Source: Massilia sp. MS-15
Lineage (GTDB): Bacteria > Pseudomonadota > Gammaproteobacteria > Burkholderiales > Burkholderiaceae_D
Direction of reading: 5' to 3'
NCBI RefSeq assembly: GCF_020176695.1
Contig: NZ_JAIWIA010000030.1
Span: 92,045-156,044, forward strand
DNA length: 64,000 bases
The position numbers and the translations under genes are program-made. Shown in pieces: positions 1 through 8,254 of this stretch; position 1 is the stretch's first letter; each line of letters starts with the position of its first letter. Below the pieces are notes generated by a model. That model was not told where the DNA came from, searched no databases, and saw only the letters and a program-made list of their open reading frames with translations.

Positions 1-2
1 TT

Positions 3-461
3 CCCAGGGTCGAGAAGGTGAGGGAAGTGGCCGACGGCGAAACCCTGGCGGTCGGCCCGCTGCGCTTCACCGTGCACTACAGCCCCGGCCACACGCCGGG
101 CGGCACCACCTGGACCTGGCAATCCTGCGAAGGCGGCAAGTGCCTGGACATGGTGTATGCCGACAGCCTGACCGCGGTCTCCACCGATGGCTTCCACTAC
201 ACCGGGGGTGCCGGCTATCCGGACCGCTCGGCGAGCTTTCGCAAGACCATCGACCGCATCGCCAGCCTGAAGTGCGACATCGTCATCGCCGCCCACCCGG
301 GCTTCAGCGACGTCTTCGGCAAGGCGGCGGCGAAAAGCGCCCAGGTCAATCCCTTCATCGACCCGGATGGCTGCCGCAAGCTGGCCGCCGGGGCAGGGCG
401 CAATCTGGAAGCGCGCCTGCAGCGCGAACGTACGGAAAAGGCCGCGGCCGGCGGCCGCTGA
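3..461 (+). CDS. Subclass B3 metallo-beta-lactamase, C-terminal part (5' end outside the window)
   Basis: The reading frame is open to the left edge, so the gene is truncated by the window; a GTG at 18 is only an internal codon. The visible 152 residues carry three hallmarks of the C-terminal half of subclass B3 metallo-beta-lactamases: a GHTPGGTTW segment whose His (codon at 90-92) is a zinc ligand, a YADSLTAVS segment, and AAHPG whose His (codon at 294-296) is another ligand. B3 enzymes are periplasmic zinc hydrolases that open beta-lactam rings. The signal peptide and the HxHxDH motif would lie upstream and cannot be checked. Other MBL-fold hydrolases are possible, but the YADSLTAVS block is typical of B3 enzymes. 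Confidence 0.85.
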   Translation, partial: PRVEKVREVADGETLAVGPLRFTVHYSPGHTPGGTTWTWQSCEGGKCLDMVYADSLTAVSTDGFHYTGGAGYPDRSASFRKTIDRIASLKCDIVIAAHPGFSDVFGKAAAKSAQVNPFIDPDGCRKLAAGAGRNLEARLQRERTEKAAAGGR

Positions 462-524
462 GGCGGTGCGGCAGGCGGCGATTGCTGCCATACTGTCGGC
501 CTCTTGTTCGCAAGCGCTGACAGC

Positions 525-1379
525 ATGGCCACCGACACCCGCATCGCCGCACTCCACATCTATCCGATCAAATCCTGCGCCGGCATCGCGGTGCCGGAGG
601 CCGCCTTCCACGTCTCCGGCCTGGTGGCCGGGGGCGTGCACGACCGCGAATGGATGCTGGTCACGCGCGAGGGTCAGTTCCTGACCCAGCGCGAGTATCC
701 GCGCATGGCCTGCATTACGCCGCGCATCGATGGCGACGCCGTCGAGGTCAGCGCGCCTGGCATGCCGCCGCTGCGCCTGCCGCTCGCGCACGATGCGCTG
801 GCGGCAAGCATGACGGTGCAGGTCTGGGATAGCAGCGTGCCAGCCGCCGACTGCGGCGACGCGGCGGCGGCCTGGTTCGCCGATGTGCTCCAGGCGCCGT
901 GTCGCCTGGTGCGCTTCCGCCCCGACGTGCGGCGCCCGACCAGCATCAAATGGACGGGCGGCGTGCCGGCCGAGACCCGCTTCGCCGACGGCTACCCGGT
1001 CCTGCTGATCGGCCAGGCCTCGCTCGACGACCTCAATGCGAAACTCGCGCTGGCCGGGCGCGCCCCGCTGCCGATGGACCGCTTCCGCCCGAACCTGGTC
1101 GTGAGCGGCCTGGACGCCTTCGAGGAAGACTACCTGGCCTCGCTCTCGGACGGCGGTGTCGCGCTGCGTCCCGTGAAACCCTGCGCGCGCTGCCCGATCC
1201 CGGCCATCGACCAGGCCACCGGCATTCCCGGCCCCGATCCGCTCGACATCCTGCAGGCCTACCGCGCCAACCCGCGCATGGAAGGCGCGGTCTGCATGGG
1301 CATGAACTGCATCGTCACGGCCGGGGCGGGCGGGACGCTGCGCGTCGACCAGCAACTCGACGCCGCCATTGCATTTTGA
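525..1379 (+). CDS. MOSC domain protein (YcbX/mARC-like)
   Basis: A 284-residue protein with an N-terminal MOSC beta-barrel domain (about 1-120; IYPIKSCAG at 12-20) and a C-terminal MOSC domain (about 150-280). The MOSC part has FRPNLVV (187-193), KPCARC (218-223) and a DPLDILQAYR segment (238-247), the layout seen in YcbX and eukaryotic mARC. There one Cys of the pair coordinates molybdenum during reduction of N-hydroxylated compounds. The ATG at 525 is preferred over an upstream TTG at 504 because the family starts right before the beta-barrel. Which N-hydroxylated substrate it uses cannot be told from sequence. Confidence 0.88.
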   Translation: MATDTRIAALHIYPIKSCAGIAVPEAAFHVSGLVAGGVHDREWMLVTREGQFLTQREYPRMACITPRIDGDAVEVSAPGMPPLRLPLAHDALAASMTVQVWDSSVPAADCGDAAAAWFADVLQAPCRLVRFRPDVRRPTSIKWTGGVPAETRFADGYPVLLIGQASLDDLNAKLALAGRAPLPMDRFRPNLVVSGLDAFEEDYLASLSDGGVALRPVKPCARCPIPAIDQATGIPGPDPLDILQAYRANPRMEGAVCMGMNCIVTAGAGGTLRVDQQLDAAIAF

Positions 1380-1513
1380 CGCGATCCTGACCAGCCTCCG
1401 GAAGGGAGAAGCGGCGGCTTCAGTGTCGCGAAAACGCCCTTGCGGGGTGATTTTTCGTTTCCAAGCCCGGAAAGATGGCGTAATGTTACGGCTATTGCTG
1501 AAAGGAATTTTCA

Positions 1514-2632
1514 ATGCACGAGCCGGATGCGCTGACGCGAGAACTGATGCTGGAGAACGAGACCCTGCGTTCCCGCATGGCGTACCTGCTCGAACAGGCC
1601 GAGCGCAACCACTCGATCATGACGCGGCACCAGGCTTTCGACCTGCAGATCGTGGGCGCCAGCTCGTTCCAGGAACTGGTCTCGACCATCTTCGGCACCC
1701 TGCCCATCATCTCGGAACTGGACACGGTGACCCTGTCGCTGGTGGACCCGGACGCCGACATCTATACCGTGATGCACAAGCTGGGCGTGGACTACGAAGG
1801 CCTGCCCAACCTGCTGTTCTGCGAGCAGGCCGCCGAACTCGGTTTCAAGGCGCCGGAAGGACGCGTGCCGCGGCCGCTGCTGGGGCCCTATGCGCCGTCG
1901 CGCCACGGGGCGATGTTCCCGCATCCGCCCAAGGGGCTGCAGAGCGTGGCCCTGGTGCCGCTGCTGCGCAATACCCGCCTGATCGGCAGCCTGAACCTGG
2001 GCAGCGCCGACCCGAACCGCTTCACGCCGGCGCTCGGTACCGACTTCATCGAGCACATGGGATCGATCGTCGCGATCTGCCTCGAGAACGTCATCAGCAA
2101 CGAGATGCTCAAGTTCATCGGCCTGACCGATTCGCTCACCGGCGTCTATAACCGCCGCTACATCGACCGCCGCCTGGTCGAAGAGATCGCGCGCGCGCGC
2201 CGTCAGGGCTACCGCATCTCCTGCATGTACATCGACATCGACCACTTCAAGCAGGTCAACGACAGCGTGGGACACCAGGGCGGCGACGACGTGCTGCGCG
2301 AAGTGGCCCAGCGCATCAAGGCCGAGCTGCGCATGTCGGATGCGCTCGGACGTTTCGGCGGCGAGGAGTTCGTGGTGCTGCTGATCGATGCCGACCTGGA
2401 AAGCGCCAGCACGGTGGCGCAGCGCATCCGCGCCAGCGTGGCGGCGGCGCCGGTGGACATCAGCGGCGGCGACCGGGTCGGTGTGACGGTGTCGATCGGG
2501 GTGGCGACGCTCGACGATTTCGAGCGCGACCATGCGATCGAGGGCGTGGCGCAGGACCTGGTGGCGCAGGCCGATACGGCGCTGTACCAGGCCAAGGCGA
2601 ACGGGCGTAACCGGGTGGTGTCGCTGGCCTAG
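1514..2632 (+). CDS. DUF484/GAF-like sensor diguanylate cyclase
   Basis: A 372-residue cytoplasmic protein. Residues 1-30 look like a short coiled coil, about 35-195 resemble the GAF-like DUF484 fold, and 200-370 form a GGDEF domain. The active-site loop is GGEEF (282-286), which is catalytically competent. An RMSD motif at 273-276 lies exactly five residues before it, the arrangement of the c-di-GMP inhibitory I-site. It should therefore make c-di-GMP from GTP under product inhibition. A purine-rich AAAGGA stretch precedes the ATG. It converges on the antiporter gene with only 16 bases between stops. The input signal is unknown. Confidence 0.93.
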   Translation: MHEPDALTRELMLENETLRSRMAYLLEQAERNHSIMTRHQAFDLQIVGASSFQELVSTIFGTLPIISELDTVTLSLVDPDADIYTVMHKLGVDYEGLPNLLFCEQAAELGFKAPEGRVPRPLLGPYAPSRHGAMFPHPPKGLQSVALVPLLRNTRLIGSLNLGSADPNRFTPALGTDFIEHMGSIVAICLENVISNEMLKFIGLTDSLTGVYNRRYIDRRLVEEIARARRQGYRISCMYIDIDHFKQVNDSVGHQGGDDVLREVAQRIKAELRMSDALGRFGGEEFVVLLIDADLESASTVAQRIRASVAAAPVDISGGDRVGVTVSIGVATLDDFERDHAIEGVAQDLVAQADTALYQAKANGRNRVVSLA

Positions 2633-2648
2633 TCCGGACGCGCGGGCC

Positions 2649-4628
2649 CTACGACAGGCGGCTTTCGGCGCGGTCGACCGCTTCTCCCACGCCCCGCAGT
2701 ACCAGCACGTCTCCCGCCAGCAGGAGCGTCGCCGGATCGAAGGACAGGCTCTGGCCACCGCGCCTGAGCGTCGTCACCTCGGCGCCGGTGTCGCCCAGCG
2801 CCAGTTCGCCCAGCGCGCGGCCGATCGCCGCGGCACCCTCGCGCAGCGTCACCGAATGCAGGCGCACGTGCGCATGCTCCGGGTCGTCGCTGACATCGCT
2901 CGCGCCATGGAAGTAGCCGCGCAGCGAAGCATAGCGCTCGTCGCGGGCCGCCTGCACCCGGTGCACCACGCGGCGCAGCGGCACGCCCATCGTCACCAGC
3001 GCGTGCGACGCCAGCATCAGGGAACTCTCCAGCGCTTCCGGAACCACCTCGGTCGCGCCGGCTTTCTTGAGCACGTCGAGGTCGCGGTCGTCGTGGCTGC
3101 GCACGATGACGGCCAGGTTCGGCGCCAGTTCGTGCACCAGGTGCAGGACCTTCAGCGCCAGCCGGGTGTCGGCGAAGGTGATCACCAGCGCGCTGGCGCG
3201 GTGGATGCCGGCCGCGATCAGGCTTTCGCGGCGCGCGGCGTCGCCGTAGGACACGTTGGCGCCGGCGCTCTGCGCTTCCTGCACCCGCTCCGGATCCAGG
3301 TCGAGCGCGTACCAGGGCAGCTTTTCCTCGGACAGCAGGTTCGCCAGGCTCTGGCCGCTGCGGCCGAAACCGGCGACGATCACGTGCTTCTGGGTCTTCA
3401 TGGTGCGGCTGGCGAGCTGGGTCAGCTGCAGCGACTGCATCATCCATTCGTTGGCCGCGACCTTCATCACGATGCGGTCCATGTTCTCGATCATGAAGGG
3501 CGCGAGCAGCATCGACAGCACCATCGAGGCCAGCACCAGCTGGATCAGGAACGGATCGACCAGCTTCGAGCCCATGGCCAGGTTGAGCAGCACGAAGCCG
3601 AACTCGCCGGCCTGGGCCAACGCCAGGCCGGTGCGCATCGCCACCCCGTCCGACGAGCCGAAGGCCTTGGCGAGCAGCGCGATGATCGCGAACTTGAGCA
3701 GCACCGGGAAGATCACCAGCGCCAGCACCACCCACCAGTGCTGCAGCACCAGTCCGACATTGAGCAGCATGCCGACCGTGATGAAGAACAGCCCGAGCAG
3801 CACGTCGCGGAAGGGCTTGATGTCTTCTTCCACCTGATGCTTGTACTGGGTCTCGGAGATCAGCATGCCGGCGACAAAGGCGCCGAGGGCCAGCGACAGG
3901 CCGGCCTGCTCGGTGACCCAGGCCAGGCCGAGCGTCACCAGGAGCAGGTTGAGCATGAACAGCTCCTGCGAGCGGCGCTTGACCACCACCGTGAACCACT
4001 TGCGCATCAGCTTCTGGCCGAAGAACAGCAACAGGGCCAGCACCGCGGCCGCCTTCAGCGCCGCCCAGCCGAGCGTCACCGCCAGGTCTTCCGCGGGACG
4101 CGACAGCGAAGGAATCATGATCAGGAGCGGCACCACGGCCAGGTCCTGGAACAGCAGGATGCCGATGATGCGCCGTCCGTGCTCGCTTTCCAGTTCGAGC
4201 CGCTCGGTCAGCATCTTGACCACGATCGCGGTGGACGACATGGCGAGCGCGCCGCCAAGGGCGAACGCGGCCTGCCAGCTCACGTGCAGGGTCGGCGCCC
4301 ACCAGGAGATGAACAGCCCGAAGCCCATCGCCGCCACGATGGTGAGCACCACCTGGGCCAGGCCGAGTCCGAACACGATGCGCCGCATCGACTTGAGCTG
4401 GGCCAGGGAGAATTCGAGCCCGATCGAGAACATCAGGAACACGACGCCGAATTCGGCCAGCGTATGGGTGGCGGGACTGTCGTCGGCCAGCGCCAGCGCA
4501 TGGGGGCCGATCAGCACGCCGACGGCCAGGTAGCCGAGCATCGGCGGGAGCTGGAGCATCCGGAAGGCGACCACGCCGAGCACGGCGCAGCCCAGCAGGA
4601 GCAGGGTCAGTTCAAGTCCGGAATGCAT
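2649..4628 (-). CDS. CPA2-family cation:proton antiporter with RCK domains (KefB/KefC/YbaL-like)
   Basis: A 659-residue inner-membrane protein. Residues 1-385 form the Na+/H+ exchanger fold with about 12 hydrophobic segments and the FQDLAVVP motif (160-167), including the Asp expected to be essential for ion exchange. Residues about 412-530 are an RCK_N/TrkA_N domain with the nucleotide-binding GFGRSG (420-425), and about 570-655 an RCK_C domain. Such proteins exchange K+ or Na+ for protons under nucleotide or glutathione control. No KefF/KefG ancillary subunit lies next to it, so a glutathione-gated Kef role is not supported. It is transcribed divergently from kdsD across a 99-base spacer. 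Confidence 0.92.
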   Translation of the reverse strand: MHSGLELTLLLLGCAVLGVVAFRMLQLPPMLGYLAVGVLIGPHALALADDSPATHTLAEFGVVFLMFSIGLEFSLAQLKSMRRIVFGLGLAQVVLTIVAAMGFGLFISWWAPTLHVSWQAAFALGGALAMSSTAIVVKMLTERLELESEHGRRIIGILLFQDLAVVPLLIMIPSLSRPAEDLAVTLGWAALKAAAVLALLLFFGQKLMRKWFTVVVKRRSQELFMLNLLLVTLGLAWVTEQAGLSLALGAFVAGMLISETQYKHQVEEDIKPFRDVLLGLFFITVGMLLNVGLVLQHWWVVLALVIFPVLLKFAIIALLAKAFGSSDGVAMRTGLALAQAGEFGFVLLNLAMGSKLVDPFLIQLVLASMVLSMLLAPFMIENMDRIVMKVAANEWMMQSLQLTQLASRTMKTQKHVIVAGFGRSGQSLANLLSEEKLPWYALDLDPERVQEAQSAGANVSYGDAARRESLIAAGIHRASALVITFADTRLALKVLHLVHELAPNLAVIVRSHDDRDLDVLKKAGATEVVPEALESSLMLASHALVTMGVPLRRVVHRVQAARDERYASLRGYFHGASDVSDDPEHAHVRLHSVTLREGAAAIGRALGELALGDTGAEVTTLRRGGQSLSFDPATLLLAGDVLVLRGVGEAVDRAESRLS

Positions 4629-4648
4629 TATCCCCAGTTAACTATTGG

Positions 4649-4672
4649 TTATCTTTGTCGTTATCTTTGTCG
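4649..4672. repeat. Perfect 12-bp tandem duplication
   Basis: The unit TTATCTTTGTCG occurs twice head to tail (4649-4660 and 4661-4672) in the spacer between the divergent antiporter and kdsD genes. It lies 21 bases upstream of the antiporter start and 56 bases upstream of the first kdsD ATG. It may be a slippage product or a doubled regulator site; nothing in the sequence decides between them. Confidence 0.9.
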
Positions 4673-4715
4673 TGCTTTGTTACGACTGGCAAGTTTTTTG
4701 CTTGGCCAATTCGTT

Positions 4716-4721
4716 TATACT
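4716..4721 (+). promoter_or_regulatory. Possible -10 element for the kdsD operon
   Basis: TATACT matches the sigma70 -10 consensus at five of six bases. No convincing -35 stands at the right distance. Transcription would begin at about 4728, on the first in-frame ATG of kdsD. This implies either a leaderless message or use of the second ATG at 4752. Confidence 0.35.
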
Positions 4722-4727
4722 GCCCAC

Positions 4728-5750
4728 ATGAGTGTAACCGATGAAAAAATAATGCTGAAAAGTTTTGACGAGGCCGCCGCGCGCCGCGCGCTCGAGCTGG
4801 GCCGCGAGACCCTCGCCATCGAAGCGGACGCCATCCAGGCGCTGCATGCGCGCCTGGGCGACGACGACCATTTCGTGCGCGCCGTTGCCCTGCTGTACGG
4901 CTGCACCGGCCGGGTGGTGGTCTCGGGCATGGGCAAGTCGGGCCACGTCGGGCGCAAGATCGCCGCCACCCTGGCCTCGACCGGCACGCCGGCCATGTTC
5001 GTGCATCCCGGCGAAGCCGCGCACGGCGACCTCGGCATGGTGACCTCGCACGACGTCTTCATCGCCATCTCGAATTCCGGAGAATCCTCCGAACTGCTGG
5101 AAATCCTGCCCGTCATCAAGCGCATGGGCACCCCGGTGATCTCGATGACGGGCAAGCCGCATTCGCGCCTGGCCAAGCTGTCCGAGATCCACCTCGACAT
5201 CTCGGTGGCCAAGGAAGCCTGCACCCTGAACCTGGCGCCGACCACCAGCACCACCGTGACGCTGGCCATGGGCGACGCCCTGGCCGTGTCGCTGCTGGAC
5301 GCGCGCGGATTCCGCGAGGAAGACTTTGCGATGTCGCACCCGGGCGGCGCCCTCGGCCGCCGCCTCCTGACCCACGTGCGCGACGTGATGCGCAGCGGCG
5401 ACGCCGTGCCAAGCGTCTCGCCCGACACGCCGCTGACGCGCGCGCTGCTGGAGATCAGCCAGAAGGGCATGGGCATGACCGCCGTGGTCGACGACGAACG
5501 GCGCCCGGTCGGCGTGTTCACCGACGGCGACCTGCGCCGCCTGATCGAGCGCGTGACCGACTTCTCGAACATCGCGATCCGCGACGTGATGCACGCGAAC
5601 CCGCGCCGCATCCATCCGGAACAGCTGGCGGTGGACGCCGTCGCCGTGATGGAGGAATTCCGCATCAACCAGATGCTGGTGGTGGACCATGACGAGCGCC
5701 TGGTGGGCGCGCTGCACATCCACGACCTGACCCGCGCCAAGGTGATCTGA
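4728..5750 (+). CDS. kdsD: Arabinose 5-phosphate isomerase
   Basis: Interconverts ribulose 5-phosphate and arabinose 5-phosphate, the first committed step towards Kdo for lipopolysaccharide. From the ATG at 4728 the protein has 340 residues: a SIS sugar-isomerase domain (about 50-180, GMGKSG at 67-72, HGDLG from His99) followed by two CBS domains (about 215-335). This is the usual KdsD/KpsF length and layout. An in-frame ATG at 4752 is an alternative start; neither has a clear ribosome binding site. The frame stays open far upstream through the antiporter gene, which is an antisense artefact. The stop overlaps the kdsC start (TGATG), pointing to coupled translation in a kdsD-kdsC-lptC-lptA-lptB operon. 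Confidence 0.95.
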   Translation: MSVTDEKIMLKSFDEAAARRALELGRETLAIEADAIQALHARLGDDDHFVRAVALLYGCTGRVVVSGMGKSGHVGRKIAATLASTGTPAMFVHPGEAAHGDLGMVTSHDVFIAISNSGESSELLEILPVIKRMGTPVISMTGKPHSRLAKLSEIHLDISVAKEACTLNLAPTTSTTVTLAMGDALAVSLLDARGFREEDFAMSHPGGALGRRLLTHVRDVMRSGDAVPSVSPDTPLTRALLEISQKGMGMTAVVDDERRPVGVFTDGDLRRLIERVTDFSNIAIRDVMHANPRRIHPEQLAVDAVAVMEEFRINQMLVVDHDERLVGALHIHDLTRAKVI

Positions 5751-6280
5751 TGACGCCGCTCCAGCACATGCAGCGCGCCGCGCGCGTCAAGGTCATGATC
5801 TTCGATGTCGACGGCGTGCTCACCGACGGCAGCCTGACCTACGGCCCGGACGGCGAGGTCACCAAGACCTTCAACGTGCTCGACGGCCTTGGCATCCAGC
5901 TGCTGAACAAGACCGGCGTGCGGACCGCCATCATCAGCGCGCGCAAATCGCCGATCGTGCTCAGGCGCGCCGCCGACCTGGGCATCTCGCACGTCTACCA
6001 GGGCATCCACGACAAGCGGGTCGGCTTCAAGGAGCTGCTCGAAGCAACAGGCGTCACGCCCGAAGAATGCGGCTACATCGGCGACGACGTGATCGACCTG
6101 CCGCTGTTCACCCGGGTCGGCTTCGCCGTCACCGTGCCCTCGGGCCACCCGGAAGTGCAGCACCGCGCCCACTACGTCACGCAGAACGCGGGCGGCCGCG
6201 GCGCCGTGCGCGAGGTGTGCGACCTCGTCATGCGTGCCCAGGGCACCTATGAACAGGCGCTGGCGCCGTATTTCGGCTGA
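5750..6280 (+). CDS. kdsC: 3-deoxy-D-manno-octulosonate 8-phosphate phosphatase
   Basis: A HAD-superfamily phosphatase of 176 residues that releases Kdo from Kdo 8-phosphate in the cytoplasm. The catalytic DVDGVLTDG motif is at 19-27 (nucleophile Asp19, acid/base Asp21) and the metal-binding GDD at 111-113. There is no cap domain, as is normal for KdsC, which works as a tetramer. It overlaps the kdsD stop by one base and is followed six bases later by lptC, so Kdo synthesis and LPS export are made from one transcript. Confidence 0.96.
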   Translation: MTPLQHMQRAARVKVMIFDVDGVLTDGSLTYGPDGEVTKTFNVLDGLGIQLLNKTGVRTAIISARKSPIVLRRAADLGISHVYQGIHDKRVGFKELLEATGVTPEECGYIGDDVIDLPLFTRVGFAVTVPSGHPEVQHRAHYVTQNAGGRGAVREVCDLVMRAQGTYEQALAPYFG

Positions 6281-6286
6281 CGACGC

Positions 6287-6883
6287 ATGGTCAACTACAA
6301 GCGCACCGCCCACCGCTGGAAGCTGCTGGCGATCATGATGATCGCCACCTTCTGCGCCTTCGGCAGCTTCTGGCTGGTGCAGTTGATGGACGACGAAGAC
6401 CGCGACGCCCGCCTTGGCGGGCCGCTCGACGAGCCGGACTACATCGTCGAGAATTTCTCCTTCGTGCGCATGACGCCCGAGGGCAAGCCGAACTACGTGG
6501 TGTCGGGCCGGCGCATGGCGCACACGCCGCAGGGCGACGTGTCGCGGGTCGAGGCGCCGGTGCTGGAGGGCATGGCGCCCGGCCGGCCGCGCATGACCAT
6601 CGTCGCCAGCCGCGCCGAGATCTATCACGAGGAGCACCGGGTCGAACTGCTCGGCAAGGTCGACATCCAGCGTCCGGCCACGCCCACCAGCGAAGCGCTG
6701 CGCGTGCGCACCGAGGCCCTGACCGTCTTGCCCGACGAGGAAATCCTCAGGACCCGGCTTCCGATCGAGATGCAGCTGGGCGCCGCCACCGTGCACGGCA
6801 CCGGCATGGAGGCCAACAACGCAACCCAGAAGCTGCACCTGGCCAGCCGTGGCCAGATCGTCTATCCGCCCCGCGCGCGCTAG
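6287..6883 (+). CDS. lptC: LPS export system protein LptC
   Basis: A 198-residue bitopic inner-membrane protein with one N-terminal transmembrane helix (about 13-34) and a periplasmic beta-jellyroll. LptC takes LPS from the LptBFG transporter and passes it to LptA. Only fold-level features can be seen (a TM segment followed by alternating strands such as PNYVVSGRRM and HRVELLGKVDI). The assignment rests largely on its length and its position between kdsC and lptA. It begins six bases after the kdsC stop. Confidence 0.9.
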   Translation: MVNYKRTAHRWKLLAIMMIATFCAFGSFWLVQLMDDEDRDARLGGPLDEPDYIVENFSFVRMTPEGKPNYVVSGRRMAHTPQGDVSRVEAPVLEGMAPGRPRMTIVASRAEIYHEEHRVELLGKVDIQRPATPTSEALRVRTEALTVLPDEEILRTRLPIEMQLGAATVHGTGMEANNATQKLHLASRGQIVYPPRAR

Positions 6884-6915
6884 CAGCAGCGCGCGGTTAA
6901 CCCAGGACCAGCAAC

Positions 6916-7479
6916 ATGAAAAAACTCTTCGCCGCCGTCTTCCTCAGCCTGGCCGCCTTCGGCGCCTCGGCCGAGCGCGCGGATTCGCTCAAGCAGGCCG
7001 TGATCACCTTCGACACGCTCGACGTGGACGAGGTCACCCAGACCCGCATCCTCACCGGCAACGTGGTGATCACGCGCGGCACCCTGGTGCTCAAGTCGGA
7101 CCGCGCATTGATGAAGGAAACGCCGGAAGGCTACATGAGCGTGACCCTCACCGCCAACAGCGGCAAGACCGCCACCTTCCGCCAGAAGCGCGACGGCGGC
7201 CCCGACCTGTGGGTCGAAGGCCAGGCCCAGCGCATCGAATACGATGACCGCGCCGAACTGGTGAAGCTGTTCGCGAATGCCGAAGTGCGCGAGCTCGAGA
7301 ACGGCCGCATGAGCAACGAGATCCGCGGTCCCTTCATCTCCTACGACAACCGCAAGCAGGTGGCGCAGGTGCGCAACGACGTCAGCGGCGCCAGCAAGGT
7401 CGGCGGCGGACGCGGCACCCTGATCATCGCGCCGCGCCGCAACCCGGCCGCGGCACCTGCCGAGGGTGCCAAGCAATGA
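6916..7479 (+). CDS. lptA: LPS transport periplasmic protein LptA
   Basis: A 187-residue periplasmic bridge protein that polymerises to carry LPS to the outer membrane LptDE complex. Residues 1-19 are a clean signal peptide ending ASA, and about 30-150 are the OstA/LptA jellyroll (ITFDTLDVDEVTQTRILTGN region). The tail is rich in Ala and Pro, as in relatives. A GGACCAGCAAC stretch precedes the ATG. The stop overlaps the lptB start by four bases (ATGA). Confidence 0.93.
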   Translation: MKKLFAAVFLSLAAFGASAERADSLKQAVITFDTLDVDEVTQTRILTGNVVITRGTLVLKSDRALMKETPEGYMSVTLTANSGKTATFRQKRDGGPDLWVEGQAQRIEYDDRAELVKLFANAEVRELENGRMSNEIRGPFISYDNRKQVAQVRNDVSGASKVGGGRGTLIIAPRRNPAAAPAEGAKQ

Positions 7480-8237
7480 CGGCAGCATCCGCGGGCTGCA
7501 GCACCCTGATCGTCAAGGGCCTGCAGAAGAGTTATGGCAAGCGCCTGGTGGTGCGCGACGTCTCGCTGCAGGTCGACTGCGGCGAGGTGGTCGGCCTGCT
7601 CGGTCCGAACGGTGCCGGCAAGACCACTTCCTTCTACATGATCGTCGGCCTGGTGCCGTCGGATGCCGGCACCATCGACATCAACGGTACCGACATTTCC
7701 AGCCTGCCGATCCACCGGCGCGCGGTGCTGGGCCTGTCCTACCTGCCGCAGGAAGCCTCGGTGTTCCGCAAGCTCACGGTCGAGGACAACATCCGCGCCG
7801 TGCTCGAACTGCAGCACGACGCCAATGGCAAGGCGCTGTCGAAGAACGAGATCAACGAACGGCTCGACACCCTGCTGGCCGATCTGCAGATCGAGAAGCT
7901 GCGCGAGAATCCGGCGCTGTCGCTGTCGGGTGGCGAGCGGCGCCGCGTGGAGATCGCGCGCGCCCTGGCCACCAACCCGCGCTTCGTGCTGCTGGACGAA
8001 CCCTTCGCCGGGGTCGACCCGATCGCCGTGATCGAGATCCAGCGCATCGTGCGCTTCCTGAAGGAGCGCAACATCGGGGTCCTGATTACCGACCACAACG
8101 TGCGCGAGACGCTCGGCATCTGCGACCGCGCCTATATCATCAACCAGGGCGCCGTGCTGGCCTCGGGCCGCCCTGACGACATCATCGCCGACGAATCGGT
8201 GCGCCGCGTCTACCTGGGCGAGCACTTCCGCATGTAG
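7476..8237 (+). CDS. lptB: LPS export ABC transporter ATP-binding protein LptB
   Basis: A 253-residue ABC ATPase that powers extraction of LPS from the inner membrane with LptF and LptG, which are not in this window. Walker A GPNGAGKT is at 43-50, the signature LSGGE at 150-154, Walker B FVLLDEP at 170-176 and the switch His at 207. Length and the short C-terminal extension match LptB rather than amino-acid transporters. It overlaps lptA by four bases and is followed 17 bases later by rpoN, a conserved arrangement in proteobacteria. Confidence 0.96.
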   Translation: MTAASAGCSTLIVKGLQKSYGKRLVVRDVSLQVDCGEVVGLLGPNGAGKTTSFYMIVGLVPSDAGTIDINGTDISSLPIHRRAVLGLSYLPQEASVFRKLTVEDNIRAVLELQHDANGKALSKNEINERLDTLLADLQIEKLRENPALSLSGGERRRVEIARALATNPRFVLLDEPFAGVDPIAVIEIQRIVRFLKERNIGVLITDHNVRETLGICDRAYIINQGAVLASGRPDDIIADESVRRVYLGEHFRM

Positions 8238-8254
8238 CCACGAACGCCTCCTGC

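Noticed and set aside
2532..4727. A long upstream extension of kdsD.
   Set aside because: The extension runs antisense through the antiporter gene, is low complexity, and KdsD is complete from 4728.
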